A stretch of DNA of 64,000 nucleotides from Sulfuricurvum sp. (GCF_023229695.1 NZ_JALNYS010000007.1:1-64000); one strand, 5' to 3'. Counted from the stretch's first letter, positions 35,244 through 44,757 are shown. A program made the numbers and translations. Notes: generated by a model not told the origin, from the letters alone.

Positions 35244-36244
35244 TCTTTGTCCTTGAGTGAAAAGGGTCGAAATTCGCGCCCTTCGACGATGGTTTTGATC
35301 AGTTTGTATCCGTCGAGTTTGATCGCATGTTTGTAGGAAACCTTTCGTTTGAGTTTGGGGTGGAGGAACGATTCGTTGAGCCGCTCTTCGAATGCGTCGA
35401 TAAAGATTTTCTTTCCCTCCTCGTTGAGAAGCGCGTAGTTGAGATTTTTATCAAAATGTTTGGTTACCTGGAGTTTTTTACGGCCGACGAGATCGAAAAT
35501 CGTTCGAAACACGATGATCGGTTTAAACGCTTCGCTCAGATCGAGGCTCAGGCTAAACCGACCTTCCCGGGGGCTGTGGAGGAAGCTGATCGATTGGTTG
35601 AGATGGGTATTGTAAATCGCCGAAATGGTTTTGGTATAAAGCAGCGTGTTGCCGAAACTGACCAATGCGTTCATCGGATTGTCGGGAGGGCGTTTGACCC
35701 GTTTATTCATCAGAAAATCTTCGGGTAAAAAGTGGCTGAAGCTGTCGTAAAACCGATTCCAAATTTGCCCCTCGATAAATAGTATCTGTTCGATCCGCAG
35801 CTCTTTATCCAGAAAGTTCGGTACATCACTTTTGAGCCAGTCGAGATAGGGCTTAAGCTCTTTTTTGTCATGGCGATAGTAGTGGTAGAGGATTTCGTGA
35901 ATATTGCGCGCGATGGCGTTAACGATCGATTTGGCGATGATGAGGCGGTTTTCGATATACATGAGCGATTGTTTGATCGTCAGATCGCCGCTGATGAGCT
36001 GATCTTTGGGATAAAACGTACCGCTGTAGTTGCCGTGATAGTTGAACAGATGGATCGTGATCCCCGCACGGGCGATGAAATCCAGAAACTTGGTGTTGAA
36101 ACTCACCTCATTCATGCAGTAGAGTTCGCGCGTATCTTCGATCGGGATGTAAAAATTCCCTTTTTCGTTGATAAACGCGATGGAGTTGTCCTTGCGTTTC
36201 AGCTCCCCCATCGAAAAGATGTACCGGGTATGATTTTTTGCCAT
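35240..36244 (-). CDS. cas1: CRISPR-associated integrase Cas1 (type I-B)
   Basis: 334 residues. Metal-dependent integrase that inserts spacers. The N-terminal beta domain is followed by the helical catalytic domain with E158 (F-I-E-G-Q-I-W), H223 (F-L-H-S-P-R-E-G-R-F-S-L) and D235/E238 (L-D-L-S-E-A-F). The Y-I-F-S-M-G-E-L-x-R-K-D-N-S-I start is typical of the I-B branch. GAGG precedes the ATG. GC content here is about 40-50%, higher than the effector genes. Confidence 0.97.
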   Translation of the reverse strand: MAKNHTRYIFSMGELKRKDNSIAFINEKGNFYIPIEDTRELYCMNEVSFNTKFLDFIARAGITIHLFNYHGNYSGTFYPKDQLISGDLTIKQSLMYIENRLIIAKSIVNAIARNIHEILYHYYRHDKKELKPYLDWLKSDVPNFLDKELRIEQILFIEGQIWNRFYDSFSHFLPEDFLMNKRVKRPPDNPMNALVSFGNTLLYTKTISAIYNTHLNQSISFLHSPREGRFSLSLDLSEAFKPIIVFRTIFDLVGRKKLQVTKHFDKNLNYALLNEEGKKIFIDAFEERLNESFLHPKLKRKVSYKHAIKLDGYKLIKTIVEGREFRPFSLKDKE

Positions 36245-36261
36245 TTTTGCCTCTTTAAAGA

Positions 36262-37515
36262 TTACTGTAATGCAAATCTCTCAAAACTTACGACCTCAAC
36301 ATCTCCTAAGACTTTGTCGGTCTCATAGGTAATAAGTTTGCAGCTTTCGTCCCCTTTTTTAAAAGCGTCAAAAGCGTTTAGCTCTCTCTTTTTCGTTTTC
36401 TCGTCACGGATATCGTATGAGACTTGATAGAGTGTTTTATCGGTATAAAAATCTATCTCATAGGTATCTTTGAGATAGGTGAGTGACTCATATTTTTGCC
36501 ATAAAACATTAAATACGCCGTTTTCGAGAGCCGCACCCAAATTGTCGGAAAATTTCGGTAATATCTGCAAAAAGCCGTTATCTTTTACATAGATTTTTTT
36601 CATCGATTTGATTCGCTCTTTGGGTTTGGTGTGAAATCTGTCGATACGACTGACTAAAAAAGTCTCTTCGAAATAGTGGATATACTCTTTGATGGTTTTA
36701 TCACTGAGTTCAAATATAGATGCTAACGTAGTGTAGTTGAGCATCGTGCACGCATTGCCGATGAGATAAAAAAAGAGCCTCTCGATACTTTCGCTATTAC
36801 GTATCCCATAGCGAGGGACGATGTCGCGGTAGATGATATTTTTCGCATAACTTATGAGCAGCTCTTTTTTTGCCAATGGTTCTTCTACGGTAAAAACTTC
36901 ATAAAAACCACCCCAGCGCAGATACTCCTCTTTGGCTCTGAGTATAGCGATTTTATTGCTTAGACGCGCGAGCTCATCACTGTAATCGATTCGGTAAAAA
37001 TCCAGAAACTCTGCAAATGAGAAGGTGTCAAGATGGATATTGAGACTTCGACCCGTGAGCAACGTACCCAAATCGTTCGAGAGCATCGAGGAGTTTGATC
37101 CCGTGATGATAAACTTGATATCGCTTGATTCGTACTTGCTTTTTAGGTAAACCTGCCAGTTTTCAAAAAACTGTATCTCATCGAAGATGACATAGATTTT
37201 CCCCATCGGACCCAGCAGTTTGAGATACTCCTCATAAATCGTCTCCAAATAGGTCGCATCGTGACGATATTCCAAAAAAAACGGTTGTTCGAGATTGACG
37301 AATAGAATATTTTTCGGATTCACTCCCGTCTCGATGAGATGATGTATGGCCGTTTTTGCAAGGGTGCTTTTACCGCATCGTCGAATACCCGTAATGGTGA
37401 TGATTTGTTTTAGCGGGAGATAACGAACCAAAGTAGCAAATTTCTCTCGTTGCGCATAGGTGATCAACATACCGTTCCAATGCGGATTTTGCTCTTGGAG
37501 TACTTTTTTAATCAT
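36262..37515 (-). CDS. AAA+ ATPase with DUF4143-type C-terminus, inserted in the cas operon
   Basis: 417 residues. Walker A is G-I-R-R-C-G-K-S (43-50), Walker B Y-V-I-F-D-E-I-Q (~107-114) and the sensor segment F-I-I-T-G-S-N-S-S. The C-terminal half (Y-R-D-I-V-P-R-Y-G-I-R, then a winged-helix-like part and an E-I-D-F-Y nuclease-like strand) matches the widespread archaeal-type/DUF4143 ATPases, whose role is unclear. It is not a known Cas protein. It has its own promoter in the gap after cas4, so it looks like independent cargo. Confidence 0.85.
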   Translation of the reverse strand: MIKKVLQEQNPHWNGMLITYAQREKFATLVRYLPLKQIITITGIRRCGKSTLAKTAIHHLIETGVNPKNILFVNLEQPFFLEYRHDATYLETIYEEYLKLLGPMGKIYVIFDEIQFFENWQVYLKSKYESSDIKFIITGSNSSMLSNDLGTLLTGRSLNIHLDTFSFAEFLDFYRIDYSDELARLSNKIAILRAKEEYLRWGGFYEVFTVEEPLAKKELLISYAKNIIYRDIVPRYGIRNSESIERLFFYLIGNACTMLNYTTLASIFELSDKTIKEYIHYFEETFLVSRIDRFHTKPKERIKSMKKIYVKDNGFLQILPKFSDNLGAALENGVFNVLWQKYESLTYLKDTYEIDFYTDKTLYQVSYDIRDEKTKKRELNAFDAFKKGDESCKLITYETDKVLGDVEVVSFERFALQ

Positions 37516-37558
37516 AATTCTCTATTTCCAATCATTATACGGAAGTATATTTACCAAT

Positions 37559-37586
37559 ATTGTACATATATAGGGAAGTTTGTCAA
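37559..37586 (-). promoter_or_regulatory. Promoter of the inserted ATPase
   Basis: On the minus strand TTGACA (37586-37581), 16 bp, TACAAT (37564-37559), 14 bp after the cas4 stop codon and about 44 bp before the ATPase ATG. Confidence 0.6.
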
Positions 37587-37599
37587 GTATTTAGTCCGT

Positions 37600-38091
37600 T
37601 TATATGAAACAATACTCATAATACGCACATTTTTTGCATTTGTTTTCAAAAACAGGGCTCGGCGCAGAGGGGAGGGCGATGAGGTGCTCTATCTCCTCCA
37701 CAACCTCTAAAAGGGCCTTTTCATTTGCCTCGTCCAGTTCGACGATTTGCGTTTTTCGATTTTGACGGTTGGCCTCGATGTACTCGATTTTCCCTTTTTT
37801 CTCGATCCCTTTTTGACGCAATAGATACAGATACAACAGCACCTGCCATTTGACCGCTTCGGGGTCAGAGTCGGACTTTTTCACCTCGACGAGATAATCG
37901 GCGGTGAGCTTGTCCAACCGAACGTTATCGATTTTAATCTCAGTGTGTTGGGATTTCTCTTCGTTAATCTCGTGCAATACTTTGCCGATACGAACATCCT
38001 CGGAGTTATCTTCGAGGTTTAGACGATTGGCGTGCATCCAACACTGAGTTTTACAGTGAAAATAGTAGTTGATGAGGGTTCCGGTGATCAT
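37600..38091 (-). CDS. cas4: CRISPR-associated exonuclease Cas4
   Basis: 163 residues. RecB-like nuclease that trims prespacers and selects the PAM side. Cysteines for the iron-sulfur cluster are at 13 (F-H-C-K-T-Q-C) and 152, 155, 161 (C-K-K-C-A-Y-Y-E-Y-C). The nuclease core shows H in V-L-H-E, D in K-I-D and the V-E-V-K-K-S motif, and a conserved K-W-Q-V-L-L-Y-L-Y helix. GC is higher than in cas3 upstream. Confidence 0.92.
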   Translation of the reverse strand: MITGTLINYYFHCKTQCWMHANRLNLEDNSEDVRIGKVLHEINEEKSQHTEIKIDNVRLDKLTADYLVEVKKSDSDPEAVKWQVLLYLYLLRQKGIEKKGKIEYIEANRQNRKTQIVELDEANEKALLEVVEEIEHLIALPSAPSPVFENKCKKCAYYEYCFI

Positions 38092-38271
38092 TTTTTTTCC
38101 AACATATTACTATCTCTCATTTTGCAGTTACTTGCTTATATTTTTTAACTGTCCGTTTTTTTCGGACAATTCACTTACTATCATTTTCAACTGGCTACAA
38201 TTTGAAGCCAATCGACTTTTTGCATATTTTTTCGACTCAAAAAGTTGTATTTTTTGCAGGGGGTTCCTCTT

Positions 38272-40689
38272 TTATAAAAAATTAGAACTTTTGATAGTGT
38301 TGTATTGTTCTCTATCAAACTTACCTTCAGAAGTTATAAACTCTTCATAGTTTTTGACATAATAGTAGCCATGTTCCTCTTCGCCAATGTACGGTCTTTG
38401 TCCCGTATAATTTTTGAAAATAGTAAACGTAAAAAATTGCATCAAAGCGTTAAGTTTTGATTTTTGATACTCTCTTTTTGAAAACCCCTCGATAGTATTG
38501 ATTAATTTAAATTCGTCCCAAACTTTTTGCCCGTCCAGTTTTCCATCGGTCAAAAACACTTCATCCAATAGGGCAAACTCTTTAACGCCTTCATAGATCG
38601 ATAAATCGATTTGAAATGGAAAATAGAGGGTAAAGTTTTGAGAGTTGATAAGGATCATAGTTTTTGAAATCTCTTTATAATTGAGCTTTTTTAGTAACTC
38701 TGCAAAATTATCATAATTTGACAATAGTCCGTTGTTGTAACGTAAACCTTTTGTCTGTATAACTTCTAGAACTTCTTTGTAATATGCTCCAAAATCTTTA
38801 TTGCTAAGGATTTCTTTATATTTATCTTGCTTTAAATCAAAACCTAGACGATTATCATCTCTGTAAATTTTTCCTACATCATCCATATCAAAAAAATAAA
38901 CAATCCCCTCTCTCAAACAACTTCGATTGATTCGTCCCATAAACTGCTCTTCGCTATCAATCGTAGAAATATCTTTAAATCCGATATCCATATCAATATC
39001 TACACCCGCTTCGATGACCTGCGTCGCCACAATAATCAACGTCTCATTTTTACTTTTATTGATAACGTACTGACGGTACGCTTTATTGTCATCACCGCTC
39101 AGTTCATACACATTATCAAACTCATCTTTGATTGTGTTATAAAACTCTCTGGCACTCTGTTTCTTGATAAACTCAAAGAGGATTTTTTTCTCTTTCGGTT
39201 GTGTACGTAAAATCTCAACCAATTTCTCTATATTCATCTCACCATCAATTAAAGAGAAATCCATCGTGACGCTTTTTTTAAATAGATCATCACCAAACAA
39301 GATTTTTCTTTTTTCATCCCCTATCAGTGCTACAAAATTATCTTTTTTCTCCAAGAAAAAATCGAGTTTTGGCAATGTTGCCGACATAATGATAATTTTG
39401 ATATTGAGGTGTGAGGCATATTTATCGAAAAACTCCACCATATACCACCACAAATGGTTATTGTAGCTTTGTATCTCATCAAGGATAATAATGCTATTGG
39501 CGAGTTGCCAAAGGGGGAAATTATCCTCTTTTGACGTTCCGAAGAGAATATTAAACAAACTCACATGCGTAGTAATGATAGCAGGTGAGTGAAAAAAGAG
39601 TCTATTGATATACGATTTTTGGTATTTACTCTCTTCATCTTCTTGTTTTTCTTCATTGATGGTTATCGGTGTTATCGAATTGATTACCTCTATTTTGAGT
39701 TCATCTTTAAATATCTCGTCAAACACATTTTTGGTTTGTTCTACCAATGTATTGAACGGGAAAATATAGAAGAGTTTATTGAGCTTTTCATCGTGAGTGA
39801 GTAATTGCAATGCCAGATTTATCGATGTAATCGTTTTTCCGCTTCCCGTAGGGGCTTCGAGATAAAAGATGTTTTTAGCAAGGTTTTGAAGTAAGTTTTT
39901 TTGTGCTTCTTCAAACATATCGTTTCGCAGTTTATTGATACCTTGAGGATTTTGGAACTTAGGAGAGGAGAGATATTCATCAAACTTTGCTTTTAATCTC
40001 TCTTTATCATCAGCACTAAAAAGTCCAAAATCCTCTGTTTTTATTGCCGCCATGTATTCGGTCGTTGCGTAATAATCACTGGAGACGAGGAGAGAGAAAA
40101 GGAGTTTATTGAGGATGTAGAATTCAAACTTATTTTCAATATATGAATCTATGTTTTTTTTGATATTGTTAAAATCGGGATGATTTTTCTGCTCTTGGTT
40201 CGTTTTTGAAAAATAGGTTTCAATATTTCCCAAAGCTCCATGATGTTTATCGATATGATAAGCGAAGTTGTAAAGTATAAAAATCAATCGGTAGTAAGTA
40301 TGATCATCTTGTATAGCATCAATTTTTTGTTTGTAATAATCAAGATATTCCAATGCCCCACCATGAGAATGGTTACTGTCTCCACACTCTTCAAATCCTT
40401 TAAAAAGAGGGTTCTTCATCTTTTTAGCTTGAAAACAAGGATTTTTTTTCCCTAAGTCGTGCAGATAGATAGCATTTTCAAACATCTCTTTAATGAGAAT
40501 AAAATTTTGTGTGTCTATTGTGTGGATTAAGCTATTAATGATGCTATCCAAATTTTTCAACGTAGATATTTTATGAAAATATTCCATCGTCAAATCTAAA
40601 TGATTTATCAAAGTTTCACTTGGTATTTCATCTGTTTTTGAAGTATGTGCATGGAATCGCTCATCGACTCCAAAATTAGATAAAAGCAT
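38272..40689 (-). CDS. cas3: CRISPR-associated helicase/nuclease Cas3
   Basis: 805 residues. HD nuclease domain first (H77-D78 in Y-L-H-D-L-G-K, further histidines in N-H-S-H-G and I-D-K-H-H), then an SF2 helicase with Walker A (A-P-T-G-S-G-K-T, 279-286), motif II D-E-I-Q (404-407), S-A-T-L-P, E-A-G-V-D-I-D and Q-F-M-G-R-I-N-R. It unwinds and degrades the target after Cascade binds. Overlaps cas5 by 14 bp. Strongly AT-rich (lines near 27% GC). The gap 38092-38271 is AT-rich and holds no gene. Confidence 0.96.
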   Translation of the reverse strand: MLLSNFGVDERFHAHTSKTDEIPSETLINHLDLTMEYFHKISTLKNLDSIINSLIHTIDTQNFILIKEMFENAIYLHDLGKKNPCFQAKKMKNPLFKGFEECGDSNHSHGGALEYLDYYKQKIDAIQDDHTYYRLIFILYNFAYHIDKHHGALGNIETYFSKTNQEQKNHPDFNNIKKNIDSYIENKFEFYILNKLLFSLLVSSDYYATTEYMAAIKTEDFGLFSADDKERLKAKFDEYLSSPKFQNPQGINKLRNDMFEEAQKNLLQNLAKNIFYLEAPTGSGKTITSINLALQLLTHDEKLNKLFYIFPFNTLVEQTKNVFDEIFKDELKIEVINSITPITINEEKQEDEESKYQKSYINRLFFHSPAIITTHVSLFNILFGTSKEDNFPLWQLANSIIILDEIQSYNNHLWWYMVEFFDKYASHLNIKIIIMSATLPKLDFFLEKKDNFVALIGDEKRKILFGDDLFKKSVTMDFSLIDGEMNIEKLVEILRTQPKEKKILFEFIKKQSAREFYNTIKDEFDNVYELSGDDNKAYRQYVINKSKNETLIIVATQVIEAGVDIDMDIGFKDISTIDSEEQFMGRINRSCLREGIVYFFDMDDVGKIYRDDNRLGFDLKQDKYKEILSNKDFGAYYKEVLEVIQTKGLRYNNGLLSNYDNFAELLKKLNYKEISKTMILINSQNFTLYFPFQIDLSIYEGVKEFALLDEVFLTDGKLDGQKVWDEFKLINTIEGFSKREYQKSKLNALMQFFTFTIFKNYTGQRPYIGEEEHGYYYVKNYEEFITSEGKFDREQYNTIKSSNFL

Positions 40690-41437
40690 AGTTTTGACCG
40701 CCTAATGAGTAAACATTATCGAAATCACCGCTTTCGATAATGTGATTCGTAAATACCAAAGGTGCATACTCATAAAAATGAAACTCTGATTGTAAATGTA
40801 TAGGAGATATTTCTTTAAAATAATAAGAAAGTTCCCCGCGAGGAGCTATTTTAGAAATTTGAAGTTTATTTTCATCAAATAATGAAGAAATTTTTATTCC
40901 CTCTAATGGATCTTGCCCCTCTAAATACTCGACATTCTCTATCTTCGCAGGATGATCATTTTTACCTAAATAAGGGATAAAAATCGATTTTCCATTTATC
41001 AAATACTCACTGATTTTTTGAAATTCATCACTACCGTCATCAAGAATCATAATCTGCCATTGCGGATTTTCCAGCCACTGTTCACGAACAACTAAATTTC
41101 CCCCTTGCTCTTGCGATGCATAGCCTACAGAGTTGTTAAACGTTTGGATTTTTTTCGAAAAATAGCCGTTCGGTGCAAGCGGTGTAATCGAAATTTTTAG
41201 GTGCCCCAGTTTTTCGTAAAATTCGGGATACCCCTCGTTCAGAGGTTTTTTCTCTTTTTTCAACCGTTCATTTTCATCGTGCAGTTGCGTATATCCACCC
41301 AGCCCGATAATCGCTCCCAACAATCCCAATAATGCCGGTTTATGGATATTGTTATAGGTAAAATAGGTGTAAACATTGACATCAGGTTTACGGAAACACG
41401 CCGTTTTACCACTGAGCTTAAAACTGATCGCTTTCAT
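40676..41437 (-). CDS. cas5: Cascade subunit Cas5 (type I-B)
   Basis: 253 residues. Binds the 5' handle of the crRNA. The N-terminal RAMP fold starts K-A-I-S-F-K-L-S-G-K-T-A-C-F-R-K-P-D and is followed by the Y-T-Y-F-T-Y-x-N-I-H-K-P-A-L-L-G-L-L-G-A-I-I-G-L motif of I-B Cas5. The ATG overlaps the cas7 stop codon by one base. AT-rich. Confidence 0.93.
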   Translation of the reverse strand: MKAISFKLSGKTACFRKPDVNVYTYFTYNNIHKPALLGLLGAIIGLGGYTQLHDENERLKKEKKPLNEGYPEFYEKLGHLKISITPLAPNGYFSKKIQTFNNSVGYASQEQGGNLVVREQWLENPQWQIMILDDGSDEFQKISEYLINGKSIFIPYLGKNDHPAKIENVEYLEGQDPLEGIKISSLFDENKLQISKIAPRGELSYYFKEISPIHLQSEFHFYEYAPLVFTNHIIESGDFDNVYSLGGQNYAFI

Positions 41438-42333
41438 TAGGCGATAGACTCTTGGGTAAAGATGTTAAATCGATTCAAAGAGGTTTTAACATCTAATTTA
41501 AACGGATTGTAAAACACTTCGACTTTTGCGTATTTGTCTTTGATGAGTTCTTCGACTTGTGAGAGATCAATACTTCTGTTTTGGCTATCAAATAGGATGT
41601 AATCGCTCAAATCGGGTAAATAACACTCATCATTTTTACACTCGACAAACAACGCGAACTCGTTTTCACATCCGACTTTAGAGTTGGTGCTGTATGACGT
41701 AGCACTCACCAACGCCACTTTTTTAAACTCGGCATAATCGGCTTCACTATAGCCTTGAAAGTTATCCCCTAAAAGAGTTTTATACTCGTTGTAATTAGCT
41801 GGATTGATACTGAATCCGTAAAAATAGTGTGCTTCATCAACGGTGATTTTAGTACCGAGGGTAGATTGTTTGGCATCCTCTTTTGTGGAATCGGCAAACG
41901 GGGATAAAATATCTTGGATTTCAATATTGGTATCATCAAATTTGTTAAATCCTTGCCCGAATTGTACCGCTCCAGTAATAGAGATATTTTGCTTTTTCTC
42001 AGCAAAAGTAGCGCCAAAATTTTTAACATCCGTAGCTTTAAAAAGATTTTGCATCACTTCTGTGGTAGGGGTTTTATCTGTAATTTCCCCAAAGAGTAAA
42101 ATATAACGATCTTCAAGCTTTCGAGGAACGATAGAACCTTTTTCATCTTTCCAACTTTTGATAAAAAGAACTTTCTTGCCCTCATTTTCCCACATCTTTT
42201 TCATCGGGTATTTGAGTGCTTTATCGCTCCCGAAAATATCACCGTTACTTGTACTTTTCGGTCTGCCCGTAAAATCTGCATTCCAATTTGCCATTTTTGC
42301 TTTAATGCCGATGACTCCATATACTCTATTCAT
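41437..42333 (-). CDS. cas7: Cascade backbone subunit Cas7 (Csh2-like)
   Basis: 298 residues. Forms the helical backbone along the crRNA. It has the Cas7/Csh2 start with N-R-V-Y-G-V-I-G-I-K-A-K-M-A-N-W-N-A-D-F and a G-A-V-Q-F-G-Q-G segment at the centre. It overlaps the end of cas8b by 8 bp, which fits translational coupling. AT-rich. Confidence 0.92.
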   Translation of the reverse strand: MNRVYGVIGIKAKMANWNADFTGRPKSTSNGDIFGSDKALKYPMKKMWENEGKKVLFIKSWKDEKGSIVPRKLEDRYILLFGEITDKTPTTEVMQNLFKATDVKNFGATFAEKKQNISITGAVQFGQGFNKFDDTNIEIQDILSPFADSTKEDAKQSTLGTKITVDEAHYFYGFSINPANYNEYKTLLGDNFQGYSEADYAEFKKVALVSATSYSTNSKVGCENEFALFVECKNDECYLPDLSDYILFDSQNRSIDLSQVEELIKDKYAKVEVFYNPFKLDVKTSLNRFNIFTQESIA

Positions 42334-42712
42334 CCGATCCCCCTTCTTTTTTCATATAAAATAAATTTTGTGACAACACTCCGACCAAAAATGCATCTTG
42401 ATCAATCGATGGATCATTGTCATCATAAGCGGTAATAAGTGATAGTGCATTATTAAATTTAGTCTGATTCAATCCGATTTCATGTTTGTATTTAAAAAAT
42501 GTAAATTTGATCTCTTCTTTGAGTTTTTTCACATTTTTGGCTCTCAAAAACGGTTCAAGCATGTCCGCATCTTTTTTACCCGATTTGCTTTTTGTGAGCA
42601 AATACTTCGAAACCTGCCCCGCGAGATAGCAAAACTCTACTTTGTCCAAATTTGTATAATCGGATGTTTCGAGTTTTTCAATCATCTTTTTTTGCATGAA
42701 ATTTATATCCAT
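42326..42712 (-). CDS. cas11b: Predicted internal small subunit Cas11b
   Basis: Within cas8b, AAAGGAG (42727-42721) lies 8 nt before an in-frame ATG (42712-42710). Translation there gives a 128-residue, Lys/Glu-rich helical protein beginning MDINFMQKKMIEKLE. Type I-B, I-C and I-D loci are known to make the small subunit from an internal start at this place. It lies after the amber codon, so the small subunit could still be made even if full Cas8b is not. Confidence 0.7.
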   Translation of the reverse strand: MDINFMQKKMIEKLETSDYTNLDKVEFCYLAGQVSKYLLTKSKSGKKDADMLEPFLRAKNVKKLKEEIKFTFFKYKHEIGLNQTKFNNALSLITAYDDNDPSIDQDAFLVGVLSQNLFYMKKEGGSDE

Positions 42713-44014
42713 AATCTGTTCTCCTTTATGATGTAATAATGAAACTTTAAGGTTCAAACTCTCTTTAGCCCTATACTCCCGATTTTGCCGTAGATGTTCA
42801 ATAACAAAATCAGTCCCGTATTTTTTGACAACCTGATAAAACTCCCTCTCATCAAATTTTTTGAAATAGTTCACCATTGCGTATTTGGTTTCAAAAATAA
42901 GTTGTTGCAATTTTTTCGATACGAAATCGGAAACTTTTAGATCATCTCTAAAATAGTTATGTTTCAACTGTCTATTGTAAAAAACTTCGTCTACTACATT
43001 TTCGAGCTGCCAAAGCTCATGAATCTCATCATCTTCTTTATTTGGAATTTGAAGATAATTGTGAATTCGGATAGAATCATTGAATTTCTTAATTTTGAGT
43101 GGTAGATAATCAAAATCATTAACAATTGCTTTTCCATTATCAGAGTATTTATTAAGAAATATGTTTTTAAATAAATCTGTCTTGTAAGGCTGTAAAGCTA
43201 ACCAATCAAAAAATAGTTTGCTTTGCATCGCAATATCAGAGGAAATCATAAAAGGCGTTGTTAATTTTCTTGTTTTTTGTTCCAAAAAAGGTTTTTTATC
43301 ATTCAGTCCCATATTATCATTTGATAAACCATATATAATTTTGTTCGTTTCTATTGAATATTTGTTTTTATTATAGATTTTAAGTGCAATATAAATTGCA
43401 CTTTCTTGTTTATAAATTTCCTCATTTTTATCAAAATAAACCCTTATATACTCTTTTGGATTATATTCTTTTGCAAACTCTTTCAAGTATAAAAGCTCAT
43501 ATTCAAGTCGTCTCATTTTCTTAACGATGTCTTTTTTTCGACTTAAAGGTTTGATAACATGACAAAAACTTGCAAGAATTCTTTTCTCATTTTTTGAATC
43601 AAATTCTTTAAAACTTAACACTTTATTGAAAAGCTTTGTTCTAAGATGAGAAAAATCAAGATTTAAAAACTACTCTATCTTCATAAAAAGTGTTAAATAA
43701 TTATTATTATGAATCGTTTTTTTAGGAGCATCGTATGCTTTACCTGTATCAATTACATTACTATAATAATCTCTTTGTTTAAACCATTCATAGAGGAGAT
43801 TTTGATTATTGCTTAAAGTGTCTTTAAAAGAATGTTCTGTTTCATTTTTTCCATCTTTTTTAACTTTTTGACTTGATTTAATATAATAACCGATGTTTCC
43901 ATTATCATTAATTTTGACATACAACCCATCTTTTAGCTGATAATTATCCAAAATCAGCTTATCCCCTTTTTGTTCATACTCTTTTTTGAAAACTTCTAAT
44001 ACATCATATATCAT
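42326..44014 (-). pseudogene. cas8b: Cascade large subunit Cas8b (Csh1-like), interrupted by an in-frame amber codon
   Basis: The frame from the ATG at 44014 (overlapping the cas6 stop, GGGGGGA upstream) to 42326 has 563 codons, normal for Cas8b, which recognises the PAM. Codon 115 (43672-43670) is TAG. Both sides stay in the same frame, and the sequence reads F-M-K-I-E-stop-F-L-N-L-D-F. The N-terminal part (M-I-Y-D-V-L-E-V-F) and the C-terminal part look like one Csh1-type protein. The gene is strongly AT-rich (some lines below 25% GC). Full-length protein would need readthrough; the stop could also be a sequencing error. A downstream GTG at 43621 has no ribosome-binding site. Confidence 0.85.
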
Positions 44015-44727
44015 CTCATCCCCCCAGCCAAACAAAACCCCCCGCCATAACTATTTTTCTCCCCCAGTCCGCACGCCAGTGCGATAAACGCCAGTTTTTG
44101 GCTGATGGGGTCTTCGTTGGGGACGATTCTGAACTTGTTGCCAAAAAAGGTGACCGGTTTACCGTCTTTGTGAATTTTGATATTCTGGGGGACGCGGTTT
44201 TTGATTTCGATCATCTGGATGAAGTTTTGGGGTGCTTTGATTGCTTCACCGTAGAAGCTTTGGTATTTTTTTTCCAGATTGTCGTGAAGCTGACGTTGGA
44301 GCTGTACGATATCGCCGTTTTTCTCCATCGTCCAGTAGAGGCTTCCCTCGCAGGTGACGATGACGGGGGTGGCGCTGTAGAGCTCTTGAATAAAAAAAGG
44401 GGTTGTTTTTTTATGCGCGGTTTCGACGACGATCAGATCGGGGTGGTCGATGTTTTGCCGCAGCGCTTTGGAGAGGAGGGTGATAAACGCTTCGTCGAGA
44501 GCCCGGATGGCGAAACGGTAGGTGGAACCTTTTTTATAGGTTTTATCGCTTTGCGTCGGGAGGAGTCCGCCGAATACGTAGTGCTTATACCCGCTTTTGG
44601 TATGGGTTTCCTCCAACCCTCCGCGCATCATCGAAAAGGTGATAAAAGCGGAGAGGGTTTCGAAACTCCGGTGAAAATCCAGATCGGATTTCAAATATGC
44701 TACGCATGTCAGTTCAAAATAGTGCAT
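44011..44727 (-). CDS. cas6: CRISPR RNA endonuclease Cas6
   Basis: 238 residues. Cuts the repeat RNA to leave the 8-nt ATTGAAAC handle. Two RAMP-like halves are seen; the Gly-rich loop near the C-terminus is G-L-G-E-K-N-S-Y-G-G-G-F-C. GC is about 50%, unlike cas8b that follows. The stop codon overlaps the cas8b start (ATGA). An inverted repeat (TGTTGTT/AACAACA, 44737-44757) lies just before the ribosome-binding site AGGA. Confidence 0.9.
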   Translation of the reverse strand: MHYFELTCVAYLKSDLDFHRSFETLSAFITFSMMRGGLEETHTKSGYKHYVFGGLLPTQSDKTYKKGSTYRFAIRALDEAFITLLSKALRQNIDHPDLIVVETAHKKTTPFFIQELYSATPVIVTCEGSLYWTMEKNGDIVQLQRQLHDNLEKKYQSFYGEAIKAPQNFIQMIEIKNRVPQNIKIHKDGKPVTFFGNKFRIVPNEDPISQKLAFIALACGLGEKNSYGGGFCLAGGMR

Positions 44728-44736
44728 CGTGTATCC

Positions 44737-44757
44737 TGTTGTTTTTTTATAACAACA
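44737..44757. promoter_or_regulatory. Inverted repeat before cas6
   Basis: TGTTGTT-N7-AACAACA in the 50-bp gap between the unknown gene pair and cas6. It could be an operator or an mRNA hairpin that modulates cas expression; nothing proves either. Confidence 0.35.
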
